Assembly (NCBI GenBank): GCA_004556705.1
Contig: SFGA01000005.1
Span: forward strand, 74,998-138,997
Direction of reading: 5' to 3'
Source: Ruminococcus sp.
Lineage (GTDB): Bacteria; Bacillota; Clostridia; Oscillospirales; Acutalibacteraceae
Length of the DNA stretch: 64,000 nt
Shown: positions 25,628-32,991 of the stretch, piece by piece
Numbering within the stretch: position 1 is the stretch's first letter
Layout of the letters: every line of letters starts with the position of its first letter
Position numbers and translations under genes: made by a program
Notes under the pieces: generated by a model
The model's database searches: none
Told to the model about the DNA's origin: nothing
Seen by the model: only the letters and a program-made list of their open reading frames with translations

Positions 25628-26314
25628 TTATTTTTTCATCCTTTCGGTATTTATGCTCTCCGCTTTCATAAGGAAGTCATATACAGGCTTTAATTTAATA
25701 AATTCCTTTCCGATTTCATCGGCTAAATTGTCGCTGAAAAGCAGGTCAAAATCCGTGCTGTCGATTAAAACGCAAAAATCCCTTATGTTAAGCCATGAAC
25801 GGTCGATTTCGTCAGCCTCGGGGAAATGGTCCTTTTTATAGGGATTGCAATCCAAAATATATCTGCTGTCCGATTCGACAGCCTTTCTTGCCGCAAGATA
25901 AGTCTTATCCTTTTTAAGCACAAGAGAGCGTAATGCCTCGATACTGCCCTTGCCAGCCCTATAATATCCGCAGCCGTATTTGAAGCCTCTCGGAGAAAAA
26001 TCAAAGAAAAAAGAGGGGAGACCCTCGTACAATTCCTTTCTTTCGCTGTTCATAAAGCAGCACCATTGATTGTCCTTGAATATTGATTTATTCTTTGAGA
26101 AGCGTGCGTCACGGTATATTCTTGATATTTTTTTCGGGTTGCATATTATTGCGGGGTCAATTTCGTTCATATACGGCGTAATATTTACGACAAATTCACG
26201 AAACGGCTCAACAACGAGCTTCGTGTGAATATCTTTATGCTCTTTATACCATTCTTTACTGTCTTTGAGCCTGTTTTCAAAAAGAAAATCGAGTGCCTGC
26301 GGTGTTATATTCAT
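25628..26314 (-). CDS. DUF2461 family protein
   Basis: A 228-residue soluble protein of the conserved DUF2461 family (TIGR02453-like), recognised by FLFENRLKDSKEWYKEHKDIH at the N terminus and the central KISRIYRDARFSKNKSIFKD followed by an FFDFSPRGFKYGCGYY block. Its biochemical function is not established. It is the first gene of the operon with CDF, phosphoesterase and nucleoside phosphorylase. The length is normal for the family. The ribosome site is weak (AAGAAG). Confidence 0.85.
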   Translation of the reverse strand: MNITPQALDFLFENRLKDSKEWYKEHKDIHTKLVVEPFREFVVNITPYMNEIDPAIICNPKKISRIYRDARFSKNKSIFKDNQWCCFMNSERKELYEGLPSFFFDFSPRGFKYGCGYYRAGKGSIEALRSLVLKKDKTYLAARKAVESDSRYILDCNPYKKDHFPEADEIDRSWLNIRDFCVLIDSTDFDLLFSDNLADEIGKEFIKLKPVYDFLMKAESINTERMKK

Positions 26315-26394
26315 TTAATTATATTCTTCTTTCAATAAATATATATAAGTATATAAAAAAAACAATTTTTTTGCAAGAGAAAATCAAATTTTTA

Positions 26395-26423
26395 TTGATA
26401 TTCAACTGTTTTTATGATAAAAT
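26395..26423 (+). promoter_or_regulatory. Promoter of the M28 peptidase gene
   Basis: TTGATA (26395-26400), 17 bases, TAAAAT (26418-26423). Confidence 0.6.
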
Positions 26424-26455
26424 ACCGTTTATATAATAAATAGGAGGCAAGGGTT

Positions 26456-27694
26456 ATGGATTTAACTAAAATTATCAACAAAAAAGACGAAGCTGCTCAG
26501 TATATGGTTGATGAAATCACTCATATCTGTAAGGATTTTGAAAAAAGAGATCCCGGTTCAAAGGGCGAACAGCAGGCTTGCGAGTATATGGCTGAGGTCC
26601 TTAAAAAGGATTGCGGCTGTGACAGAGCTGATGTAGAGTCATTCAAAGAAAATCCCGGTTCATTCTTTGGTTGGATTTACTTTACAATCACTTTCGTTCT
26701 TCTTGCAATTCCGTTGTTCTTTGTAGCACCGATTGTTTCCGCAATTCTTATTGTTGCGGGGCTCTTTATTGTGCTTATGCAGTTCGGTTTGTATAAAAAA
26801 TTTATTGACAAATGTTTCCCCGAAAAAACAGGACATAATGTTACGGCTCTCAAAAAGCCGACAGGTGAGGTTAAACGCCGTATTATATTTAACGGACATC
26901 CCGACGCCGCTTGGGAGTGGCCTGTTAACTACGCACTCGGCGGTGTAGGCTTTGAGGGACACGCTGTTATCTGCGCTATCGGTGCGGTTTTCTATCTTGT
27001 CCTTTCGATTATGGCTTGCGCACAGGGCAGGGCTTTCGGCACAGTTGGCTCGGTAGAAGGCTTGACAAAGATTGCTCTTTGGGGACTTCTCTTTGTTCCG
27101 TTCCTCGTCGGTCTTTATTGGATGTGGAACAAGAACAGAGTTGTTGACGGTGCAAACGACAACCTTTCAGGCTGCTATATGGGTATTGCAATTCTCAAGG
27201 CTCTCAAGGATGAGGGAATAGAGCTTGAAAATACCGAGCTTGGCGTTGTACTTACAGGCTCCGAGGAAGCAGGACTCAGAGGTGCAAAGGCTTGGTGTGA
27301 GGCTCATCAGGGCGAATTTGACGATGTTCCTACATTTATTATTTCCTATGATACAATTTACGACCCCAAATACCTTATGACAAACTATCGTGACCTTAAC
27401 GGTACTGTTAAGGCTGATAAGGATGTTTCGGATCTGTTTATGGAAGCTGCTAAGGCTGTTGATATTCCTTGTAAAAAGGGTTGGGTTCCGCCCCTCGGCG
27501 GTGCAACAGACTCTGCTGCTTTTGCACAGGCAGGCTTCCGTGCAACGGGCGTAACGGGTCTTAACCACAAGCTTGAAAACTATTATCATACAAGAAGAGA
27601 CACCTATGACAATATGAACACAAACGGACTTGCAAATTGCTTTGCCGCTTCTGTTAAGGCTCTTGAGATGTTTGATAACGGTGCTAAACAGTAA
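26456..27694 (+). CDS. M28-family zinc peptidase with inserted membrane segments
   Basis: A 412-residue protein. The M28 aminopeptidase fold is split: the N-terminal part EKRDPGSKGEQQACEYMAEVL leads to two hydrophobic segments (about 62-110). Then the first metal motif GHPDAAWEW (His, Asp) appears, two more hydrophobic segments (about 165-230), then VDGANDNLSG (bridging Asp), TGSEEAGLRG (catalytic and metal Glu), SYDTI (Asp) and the last ligand YYHTRRDTYDN (His). All metal and catalytic positions seem intact, so it is likely an active membrane-bound exo-peptidase. Ordinary M28 enzymes are soluble or secreted. The gene is monocistronic with an AGGAGG site and a terminator. Confidence 0.85.
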   Translation: MDLTKIINKKDEAAQYMVDEITHICKDFEKRDPGSKGEQQACEYMAEVLKKDCGCDRADVESFKENPGSFFGWIYFTITFVLLAIPLFFVAPIVSAILIVAGLFIVLMQFGLYKKFIDKCFPEKTGHNVTALKKPTGEVKRRIIFNGHPDAAWEWPVNYALGGVGFEGHAVICAIGAVFYLVLSIMACAQGRAFGTVGSVEGLTKIALWGLLFVPFLVGLYWMWNKNRVVDGANDNLSGCYMGIAILKALKDEGIELENTELGVVLTGSEEAGLRGAKAWCEAHQGEFDDVPTFIISYDTIYDPKYLMTNYRDLNGTVKADKDVSDLFMEAAKAVDIPCKKGWVPPLGGATDSAAFAQAGFRATGVTGLNHKLENYYHTRRDTYDNMNTNGLANCFAASVKALEMFDNGAKQ

Positions 27695-27717
27695 TTCTAC
27701 ATAAACTTATAAAATCG

Positions 27718-27752
27718 ACCGCCGATGTTAATTTAGTTAGCATTGGCGGTTT
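27718..27752 (+). terminator. Terminator of the M28 peptidase gene
   Basis: Stem ACCGCCGATG with CATTGGCGGT (one wobble), followed by a T-rich run. Confidence 0.8.
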
Positions 27753-27780
27753 TGATTTTTGAAAAAATGAAAAATATGTG

Positions 27781-27809
27781 TTGACATTTGAAAATAAGTG
27801 TGCTAATAT
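27781..27809 (+). promoter_or_regulatory. Promoter of the perR-rubrerythrin operon
   Basis: TTGACA (27781-27786), 17 bases, TAATAT (27804-27809). Confidence 0.85.
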
Positions 27810-27814
27810 ATCAA

Positions 27815-27829
27815 TAATGATAATCATTA
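27815..27829. promoter_or_regulatory. Fur/PerR-type operator
   Basis: TAATGATAATCATTA is a perfect 7-1-7 palindrome matching the Fur/PerR box type. It lies five bases downstream of the -10 box, over the expected +1. The gene product downstream is a PerR-like protein, so autorepression is the natural reading. Confidence 0.85.
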
Positions 27830-27889
27830 CTGATTAGCAAGACAAAAATTCAGTAACGGTTATTGAAATAAAATAAACGGAGGAACAAG

Positions 27890-28276
27890 GTGCAGGAAAA
27901 GCGTTATAGCCGTCAAAGAGAAACGATTTACGAAAACCTGAAAAACAGATATGACCATCCGACCGCTATGGAGCTTTATATGTCTGTTCGAGACGAGCTT
28001 CCGAATTTAAGTCTCGGAACACTCTATCGCAATCTTTCGGTTCTTCGTGACAGCGGAAAAATTATCGGTCTTACTCTCGGTGGGGAGGAGCATTTTGACG
28101 CTAATACAAATCAGCATTATCATTTCAAATGCACTTTATGCGGAAGATATTTTGATTTGTTGACAGAGTCGCTTGATCCGTCAATTATGAATATGTGTTT
28201 ACAAAATTTTGACGGCGAAGCAGATGGTTACAGCTTAATTTTTTACGGTAAATGCGGAGAGTGTAAAAAGCATTAA
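27890..28276 (+). CDS. perR: PerR-like peroxide-responsive regulator
   Basis: A 128-residue Fur-superfamily repressor starting at GTG (27890), with GGAGG eight bases ahead. The winged-helix region contains HPTAMELYMSVRDELPNLSLGTLYRNLSVL. The regulatory metal site matches PerR: D-x5-H-x-H in DANTNQHYH and an Asp (not Glu) in CGRYFDLL. The structural zinc site is complete with C-x2-C twice: FKCTLCG and KCGECK. Known mechanism: metal-catalysed oxidation of the site histidines by H2O2 releases DNA. It sits with reverse rubrerythrin, a PerR-type target in clostridia, and behind a matching palindromic operator. Confidence 0.88.
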   Translation: MQEKRYSRQRETIYENLKNRYDHPTAMELYMSVRDELPNLSLGTLYRNLSVLRDSGKIIGLTLGGEEHFDANTNQHYHFKCTLCGRYFDLLTESLDPSIMNMCLQNFDGEADGYSLIFYGKCGECKKH

Positions 28277-28324
28277 CCGTGAAATAATAAATAATAAATT
28301 ATTAAATTGTTGGAGGAATTAAAA

Positions 28325-28870
28325 ATGAAAAAATTTGTATGTCCCGTATGTGGTTATGTTTATGAGGGAGATAATCCCCCCGAAAAGTGCCCCCAGTGCG
28401 GCGTTCCCGGTTCAAAGTTCAAGGAAGTTGAAGATTCATCAAGATCTTGGGCAGCAGAACACGTTGTAGGCGTTGCAAAGGATGTTCCCGAGGATATTCT
28501 TGAGGGCTTGCGTGCTAATTTCAGCGGCGAATGCACTGAGGTTGGTATGTATCTTGCAATGGCAAGAGTAGCTCACAGAGAGGGCTATCCCGAAATCGGT
28601 CTTTATTGGGAAAAGGCAGCTTATGAAGAGGCAGAACACGCTGCAAAGTTTGCAGAGCTTCTTGGTGAGGTTGTTACAGACAGCACAAAGAAAAATCTTG
28701 AAATGAGAGTAGAGGCTGAAAACGGCGCTACACTCGGCAAGTTTGAGCTTGCAAAGAGAGCAAAGGAAGAGGGACTTGACGCAATTCACGATACCGTTCA
28801 CGAAATGGCTCGTGACGAAGCAAGACACGGCAAGGCTTTTGAAGGACTTCTCAAGAGATATTTTAACTAA
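28325..28870 (+). CDS. Reverse rubrerythrin (peroxide/oxygen reductase)
   Basis: A 181-residue protein when started at the ATG at 28325 (TTGGAGGAAT upstream). The rubredoxin-like domain comes first (CPVCGYVYEG...CPQCGV, residues about 4-35). The ferritin-like diiron domain follows (about 50-181) with helix ligands in GECTEVGMYLAMARVAHREGY, EAEHAAKF and EMARDEARHGKAF. This domain order is the reverse of classical rubrerythrin and typical of clostridial peroxide and oxygen reductases. It depends on NADH:rubredoxin electron transfer from partners elsewhere. It is cotranscribed with perR, so it is part of the oxygen-stress response. Confidence 0.93.
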   Translation: MKKFVCPVCGYVYEGDNPPEKCPQCGVPGSKFKEVEDSSRSWAAEHVVGVAKDVPEDILEGLRANFSGECTEVGMYLAMARVAHREGYPEIGLYWEKAAYEEAEHAAKFAELLGEVVTDSTKKNLEMRVEAENGATLGKFELAKRAKEEGLDAIHDTVHEMARDEARHGKAFEGLLKRYFN

Positions 28871-28896
28871 TAGCGTCGAATTGAATGATTGATTAA

Positions 28897-28930
28897 AATT
28901 CCGGTTTCCTTGTTAGAGGGAGCCGGAATT
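28897..28930 (+). terminator. Terminator-like hairpin after rubrerythrin
   Basis: Stem AATTCCGG with CCGGAATT, followed by CTTTTGG. It is embedded in a partial dispersed-repeat copy (28899-28998). Confidence 0.6.
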
Positions 28931-28998
28931 CTTTTGGAGAAAAATGACTGAGAGAGAAAGCAATAAACAAATAAATTTCGTTATCTATCCCTACGAGT
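28899..28998. repeat. MITE-like dispersed repeat, copy C (degraded)
   Basis: TCCTTGTTAGAGGGAGCC, then GAGAAAAATGACTGAG, AGAGAAAGCAATAAA and TTTCGTTATCTATCC. These blocks follow the same order as in the copy at 41415-41546. The frame at 28944-29183 crosses it and is not a gene. The interval 28999-29118 holds nothing further that I can support. Confidence 0.7.
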
Positions 28999-29118
28999 TG
29001 CCTTTGTGCCGACGGATGTTTTGTTTTGAAACATATGATAAAAGGGCAGGGAATTATCGTATGAATTATAGAAAACTAATGTATCGACTTAAGGTGAAAA
29101 TTTGTAATATAAACAGAA

Positions 29119-29156
29119 AATCCGAAACTGTTACCGATGATAACAAGTTTCGGATT
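29119..29156 (-). terminator. Terminator of tmRNA
   Basis: On the minus strand: a 10-bp stem AATCCGAAAC with GTTTCGGATT, then TTCTGTTT. It lies just past the tmRNA CCA end. Confidence 0.8.
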
Positions 29157-29165
29157 ATTCTTTGT

Positions 29166-29515
29166 TGGTGGAGGCGGCGGTAATCGAAACCGCGTCCGAA
29201 AATCTCTCCCCGCAACTTTCTACGAGCGTATTCGCTATATTAACATTCCCTCTGTCAAATGCCTAACGACAGGCGTTTGATTTTGGTAGCCCTGTTGTGT
29301 GTGATGAGCTACAAGGCGGTTACTCATTCACATTTACTGCTACTTGATGCTCCGTTCGGGATCGCAGTACTTTCCGAGGGAACAGCCGCCTAATTAGGCA
29401 GCAAGTAAAACTTCGTTTTTGTCGTTTATTTCTAAACTTTGAGGCTTTTATGGTGGTTCCTCGCCACCGCTCGCTTATTGCGTATCAAAATCCCCGTCGA
29501 AATCCTTTCGCCCCC
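29166..29515 (-). ncRNA. ssrA: Transfer-messenger RNA
   Basis: About 350 bases. The 5' end GGGGGCGAAAGGATTTCGACG and the 3' end with a T-arm-like GCGGTTTCGATTACCGC and CCTCCACCA are the two tRNA-like halves. The tag reading frame lies at 29432-29394 on the minus strand and ends in NDKNEVLLAA followed by TAA, the usual -LAA degradation signal. The resume codon is uncertain (ATA or GAA in place of the usual GCA/GCN). Together with SmpB, encoded upstream by 67 bases, it rescues stalled ribosomes. It has its own promoter (TTGATA, 16 bases, TATATT). Confidence 0.95.
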
Positions 29516-29524
29516 ATTTTTTAG

Positions 29525-29552
29525 AATATATATATAAATTATTATATATCAA
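29525..29552 (-). promoter_or_regulatory. Promoter of tmRNA
   Basis: On the minus strand: TTGATA (29547-29552), 16 bases, TATATT (29525-29530), about 10 bases before the tmRNA start. Confidence 0.6.
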
Positions 29553-29582
29553 AAATGAACACTTGAAACGGGTTGAGAAAAT

Positions 29583-30044
29583 TTATCTCATTCGTTCCTT
29601 GATTTCTCTGTCGATTGATCTGTTCGCTTCTTTTTTTGCGGCAACATCACGCTTATCGTAAATCTTTTTACCCTTGCAAAGTCCGACCTTGATTTTTGCC
29701 TTTCCTTTATTGAAATAAACGGAGAGGGGAATCAAGGTTAAACCCTGTTGCTTGATTGTACCGTATAGCTTATGAATTTCCTTTTTGTGCATAAGCAGTT
29801 TTTTCTTCCTGAGTGGGTCACGGTTGAAAATGTTTCCCTGCTCATAAGGGCTTATATGCATACCGTTTACGAATATTTCGCCGTTGTCGATACTGCACCA
29901 AGCGTCTTTAAGGTTTACTCTGCCTTGACGAATACTCTTGACCTCAGTTCCGAACAACTCAATACCTGCTTCGTACTCCTCGAGCACAAAGTAGTCGTGA
30001 TACGCTTTTTTATTTTGTGCAACTGTTCTGCTGTTTTCGTTCAT
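29583..30044 (-). CDS. smpB: SsrA-binding protein SmpB
   Basis: A 153-residue RNA-binding protein of normal length. Conserved blocks: AQNKKAYHDYFVLEEYEAGIELFGTEVKSIRQGRVNLKDAWCSI, then HISPYEQGN and RKKKLLMHKKEI. The family-defining ending GLCKGKKIYDKRD leads into a basic C-terminal tail. It binds tmRNA and occupies the decoding centre of stalled ribosomes. It is the last protein gene of the dnaX-ybaB-recR-smpB run and lies directly upstream of ssrA. The ribosome site is AGGTAG. Confidence 0.98.
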   Translation of the reverse strand: MNENSRTVAQNKKAYHDYFVLEEYEAGIELFGTEVKSIRQGRVNLKDAWCSIDNGEIFVNGMHISPYEQGNIFNRDPLRKKKLLMHKKEIHKLYGTIKQQGLTLIPLSVYFNKGKAKIKVGLCKGKKIYDKRDVAAKKEANRSIDREIKERMR

Positions 30045-30055
30045 AAGTCTACCTG

Positions 30056-30655
30056 TTATATCTCTCTACGCCATTCAAGAGCACGGGAAAGAGTGACCTC
30101 GTCCGCATATTCAAGCTCTGCACCTACGGGAATACCGTAAGCTAAGCGTGTAACCGTAATATCAAAGGGCTTGAGAAGCCTTGAAATGTACATTGCCGTA
30201 GCTTCGCCCTCGATAGTCGGGTCTGTTGCCATAATTATCTCTTTAACAGTATTGTCAGATAATCTTGACATTAAATCTTTAATTGTCAACTGTTCGGGAC
30301 CTACACCGTTCATAGGGGAGATAACTCCGTGCAAAACGTGATAAAGTCCTCTGTATTCGTGCGTTTTTTCAAGTGCGACAACGTCTCTCGGGTCGGAAAC
30401 CACGCAGATAACGCTTCTGTCTCTCTTTCCACTCGCACAAATCGTGCATATCTCATTTTCTGTGAGATTTTTACAAATTTTGCATTGATGAATTTTGTCG
30501 TGAGCGTTCGTAATTGCGTCGATAAGGGACTGAATTTCCTTATCTTTAAGCGAAAGGACATAAAAAGCCAATCTCTCTGCGGATTTTGTTCCTATAGACG
30601 GCATTTTACGAAATTCTTCGACAAGCCTATCAAGTGCAGGGACATAGTTAGCCAT
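30056..30655 (-). CDS. recR: Recombination mediator RecR
   Basis: A 199-residue protein. A helix-hairpin-helix near residue 15 (FRKMPSIGTKSAERLAFY), a four-cysteine zinc finger (CKICKNLTENEICTIC, about 57-72) and a TOPRIM domain (about 80-175, ICVVSDPRDVVALEKT) are followed by the Walker-B-like ATDPTIEGEATAMYI segment. It loads RecA at gaps with RecO and RecF. Its start codon shares a base with the ybaB stop (TAATG). Confidence 0.98.
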   Translation of the reverse strand: MANYVPALDRLVEEFRKMPSIGTKSAERLAFYVLSLKDKEIQSLIDAITNAHDKIHQCKICKNLTENEICTICASGKRDRSVICVVSDPRDVVALEKTHEYRGLYHVLHGVISPMNGVGPEQLTIKDLMSRLSDNTVKEIIMATDPTIEGEATAMYISRLLKPFDITVTRLAYGIPVGAELEYADEVTLSRALEWRREI

Positions 30656-30996
30656 TAAAACATACCGTTCATACCGGGAATGTTAATTCCTCCGGTAATC
30701 TTTCCCATTTCTCTTTCGGCTGTTTCGTCAGCCTTTCTCATTGCCTCGTTAAGTGCGGCAATAAGCATATCCTCAAGCATTTCAACATCCTCGGGGTCAA
30801 CAACCTCGGGTTTAATTGTAACCTTTTTAACCTCGTGCGAGCCGTTAACTGTTACATCAACTGCTCCGCCGCCCGAAGAAGCGGAATATTCTGCAACTGC
30901 AAGCTCTTCCTGAAGAGTCTGCATATTCTGCTGCATTTCCTGAATTCTTTTCATCATATTTCCGCCTGCGCCTTGATTAGGTATTCTTGCTTTCAT
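30655..30996 (-). CDS. YbaB/EbfC-family nucleoid-associated protein
   Basis: A 113-residue small DNA-binding protein: N-terminal coiled coil with MKRIQEMQQNMQTLQEELA and then SASSGGGAVDVTVNGSHEVKKVTI, the family core. The genome position between dnaX and recR is the classical one. The exact role is not fully known; members bind DNA as tweezers-like dimers. The start is preceded by AAGGAGA. Confidence 0.95.
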   Translation of the reverse strand: MKARIPNQGAGGNMMKRIQEMQQNMQTLQEELAVAEYSASSGGGAVDVTVNGSHEVKKVTIKPEVVDPEDVEMLEDMLIAALNEAMRKADETAEREMGKITGGINIPGMNGMF

Positions 30997-31008
30997 TTTT
31001 ATATCTCC

Positions 31009-32703
31009 TTATTGTTCGATTATTTGAATATCAAGCCCTTTTGCACGTTCAAAAAGAGAGTTGAGAGGGCTCATATTTGACGTCGCTACGGGTGCTTTTT
31101 CTTTTTTTACAGGCTGTGAGTCTGTTACAAGGGAAATTTTCAAGTCTTGCCCCGTAACTTCCTTTATGGCATTGAGAACAACCTCCGAATGCTCTTTCTT
31201 TGTTATGAATTGCTGCAAAATCGGATTTGTCGGCTTAATGCACATACAACCGTCTTTAATATATGCTGTTGAATTATTGAGAAAGCTCATAATCATCGGG
31301 TCTGATTGCTGAACAATATCAAGAATGTCTGACCATTTCAAAAACGGCTTAATTTCCTCATTGCTTGAAACGGCAGGGGAGACGGGCTTAGGAGCTTCCG
31401 CCTGCTGTGAAACGGGAATTTCCGTTTTAACTGTTTCGTGTATCGGCTTCGGCTCTTCCTTGATAATCGGAGCTTCGTCTACTGCTTTTTGTGGCTCTTT
31501 ATGAGAGAAAAACGGATTTTCAGCTTTTTTCTCCGGAACTGCTTTAACTGTAATGCTGCCTGAAGAAATTTTTGCTTCAAGCTCCGAAATCCTGCGAAGC
31601 AAAGCAGCGTTATCGCTTACAAGCTCAGGCGAGCAAAGCTTTATCATAACCATTTCGGCGGTTATTTTTTTGTTGTCGCCCTTTTTCAAATCATATATTG
31701 CATTGTTAAGCGTTTCCATAGCGGAAAGCACGGTAGCAAGTGAAAGCGACTGCGCCTGCGCTTTGATTTTTTCAGCCTCGGTATCCGACGCCAAAATCAA
31801 GCTTTTATATGTGGGAACAGTTAGGGTAATCATCATATTGCGGAAATGTGATATGAGCTCGGAAAAGAGCCGTTCCATATCACACGAATTTTCGTAAAGA
31901 TTGTTAAGTATTTCAAGGGCAGAAGTGCAATCTCTGTCTCTGATTGCGTTAACAAGCGAGTAAATATGCTCTTTTCCTGCAATTCCTGCGGCGTCGCTTG
32001 CCAATTCTTCGGTTATTTTCTTGCCGTAAGACGCACATCTGTCAAGCAAGGAAAGAGCGTCACGCATACCGCCGTCGGATACCCTTGCAATAAGCATTGC
32101 ACCCTCGTCGGTAAGGTCGATATTTTCCTGCTTGGCAACGTATTTTAGTCTGCTTGAAATATCCTCGGGGGAAATCCTTTTGAAATCAAATCTCTGACAA
32201 CGTGAAAGAATTGTTGAGGGGAGCTTGTGAACCTCTGTTGTTGCAAGGATAAACTTAACGTGTTCCGGCGGCTCTTCAAGTGTTTTTAACAAGGCGTTAA
32301 ATGCACCCGTTGAGAGCATATGAACCTCGTCGATTATATATACTCTGTATTTCACGCTTGAGGGCATATAATTTGTTTCCTCACGCAAATCACGAATATT
32401 GTCAACGCCGTTGTTTGAAGCTGCGTCTATCTCCACAACATCAACAACGGAGCCGTCGTCAATTCCTCGGCACGAAGCACACTCGTTACAAGGGTTACCG
32501 TTGACGGGATGCTCACAGTTTACAGCCTTTGCAAGAATTTTGGCACAGGTTGTTTTCCCCGTTCCTCGCGAGCCTGTAAACAGATAGGCATGAGAAACTC
32601 TGCCTGTATCAACGGCATTCATCAGGGTTTCGGTAATATGCTCCTGACCGTAAACGTCGGTAAACACCTGCGGTCTCCACTTGCGGTAAAGCACCTGATA
32701 CAT
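31009..32703 (-). CDS. dnaX: DNA polymerase III subunits gamma/tau
   Basis: A 564-residue clamp-loader ATPase. AAA+ core: Walker A TGSRGTGKTTCAK (about residue 44-56), zinc-binding CEHPVNGNPCNECASC, DEVHMLS (Walker B), SRC motif LSRCQRF. The middle domain III runs to about residue 370. A Pro/Glu-rich linker (about 380-440) and a C-terminal domain with FLKWSDILDIVQQ follow. Firmicute DnaX works as tau-like full-length protein coupling polymerases. I see no obvious frameshift slip site. It heads the cluster ybaB-recR-smpB, with the SRP RNA gene immediately upstream. Confidence 0.97.
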   Translation of the reverse strand: MYQVLYRKWRPQVFTDVYGQEHITETLMNAVDTGRVSHAYLFTGSRGTGKTTCAKILAKAVNCEHPVNGNPCNECASCRGIDDGSVVDVVEIDAASNNGVDNIRDLREETNYMPSSVKYRVYIIDEVHMLSTGAFNALLKTLEEPPEHVKFILATTEVHKLPSTILSRCQRFDFKRISPEDISSRLKYVAKQENIDLTDEGAMLIARVSDGGMRDALSLLDRCASYGKKITEELASDAAGIAGKEHIYSLVNAIRDRDCTSALEILNNLYENSCDMERLFSELISHFRNMMITLTVPTYKSLILASDTEAEKIKAQAQSLSLATVLSAMETLNNAIYDLKKGDNKKITAEMVMIKLCSPELVSDNAALLRRISELEAKISSGSITVKAVPEKKAENPFFSHKEPQKAVDEAPIIKEEPKPIHETVKTEIPVSQQAEAPKPVSPAVSSNEEIKPFLKWSDILDIVQQSDPMIMSFLNNSTAYIKDGCMCIKPTNPILQQFITKKEHSEVVLNAIKEVTGQDLKISLVTDSQPVKKEKAPVATSNMSPLNSLFERAKGLDIQIIEQ

Positions 32704-32728
32704 TTTCTCACACCTTTACATAATAATA

Positions 32729-32866
32729 GCCTTAACTCGGTCATGCACCGTGCAGGCTTGACTGTATCGCACAGGCTGACCGTTTAATGCTGCTCGATTC
32801 CTCGCCTGACATGATTCACAGAGCGCTGTCGCACAGGACCAACACGGTACATGACCTAATTAAGGC
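32729..32866 (-). ncRNA. ffs: Signal recognition particle RNA (small bacterial SRP RNA)
   Basis: About 138 bases between a good promoter and dnaX. The two ends pair in a long stem: GCCTTAATTAGGTCATG with CATGACCGAGTTAAGGC (with interruptions). The conserved domain IV hairpin that binds Ffh is present: ATGTCAGGCGAGGAATCGAG followed by CAGCATTAA, carrying the GGAA tetraloop-like turn and the AGCAGC symmetric loop. Location just upstream of dnaX is common in Firmicutes. The boundaries are from the terminal stem and promoter spacing. Confidence 0.92.
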
Positions 32867-32872
32867 ATAATT

Positions 32873-32901
32873 ATTATAATATAAAAAGCTCTCAAATGCA
32901 A
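32873..32901 (-). promoter_or_regulatory. Promoter of SRP RNA
   Basis: On the minus strand: TTGCAT (32896-32901), 17 bases, TATAAT (32873-32878), seven bases before the mapped RNA start. Confidence 0.85.
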
Positions 32902-32922
32902 TAGAAAAATAAAACATTATTG

Positions 32923-32951
32923 TTGTTATTCTTAAAAAAATTTGGTATAAT
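32923..32951 (+). promoter_or_regulatory. Promoter of the GH20-glpK operon
   Basis: TTGTTA (32923-32928), 17 bases, TATAAT (32946-32951). This places the transcription start after the upstream in-frame TTG at 32920 and supports the ATG at 32992. Confidence 0.7.
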
Positions 32952-32991
32952 ACTCTTACTCGAATATAAAACCTATATCAGAGGATTGTTT

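Noticed and set aside
28944..29183. 79-codon open frame between rubrerythrin and tmRNA
   Set aside because: It crosses a degraded repeat, the tmRNA terminator and the tmRNA 3' end.
31009..32703. Programmed frameshift in dnaX giving a short gamma form
   Set aside because: I did not find a convincing A-rich slip site with a stimulating hairpin in the domain III/IV border.
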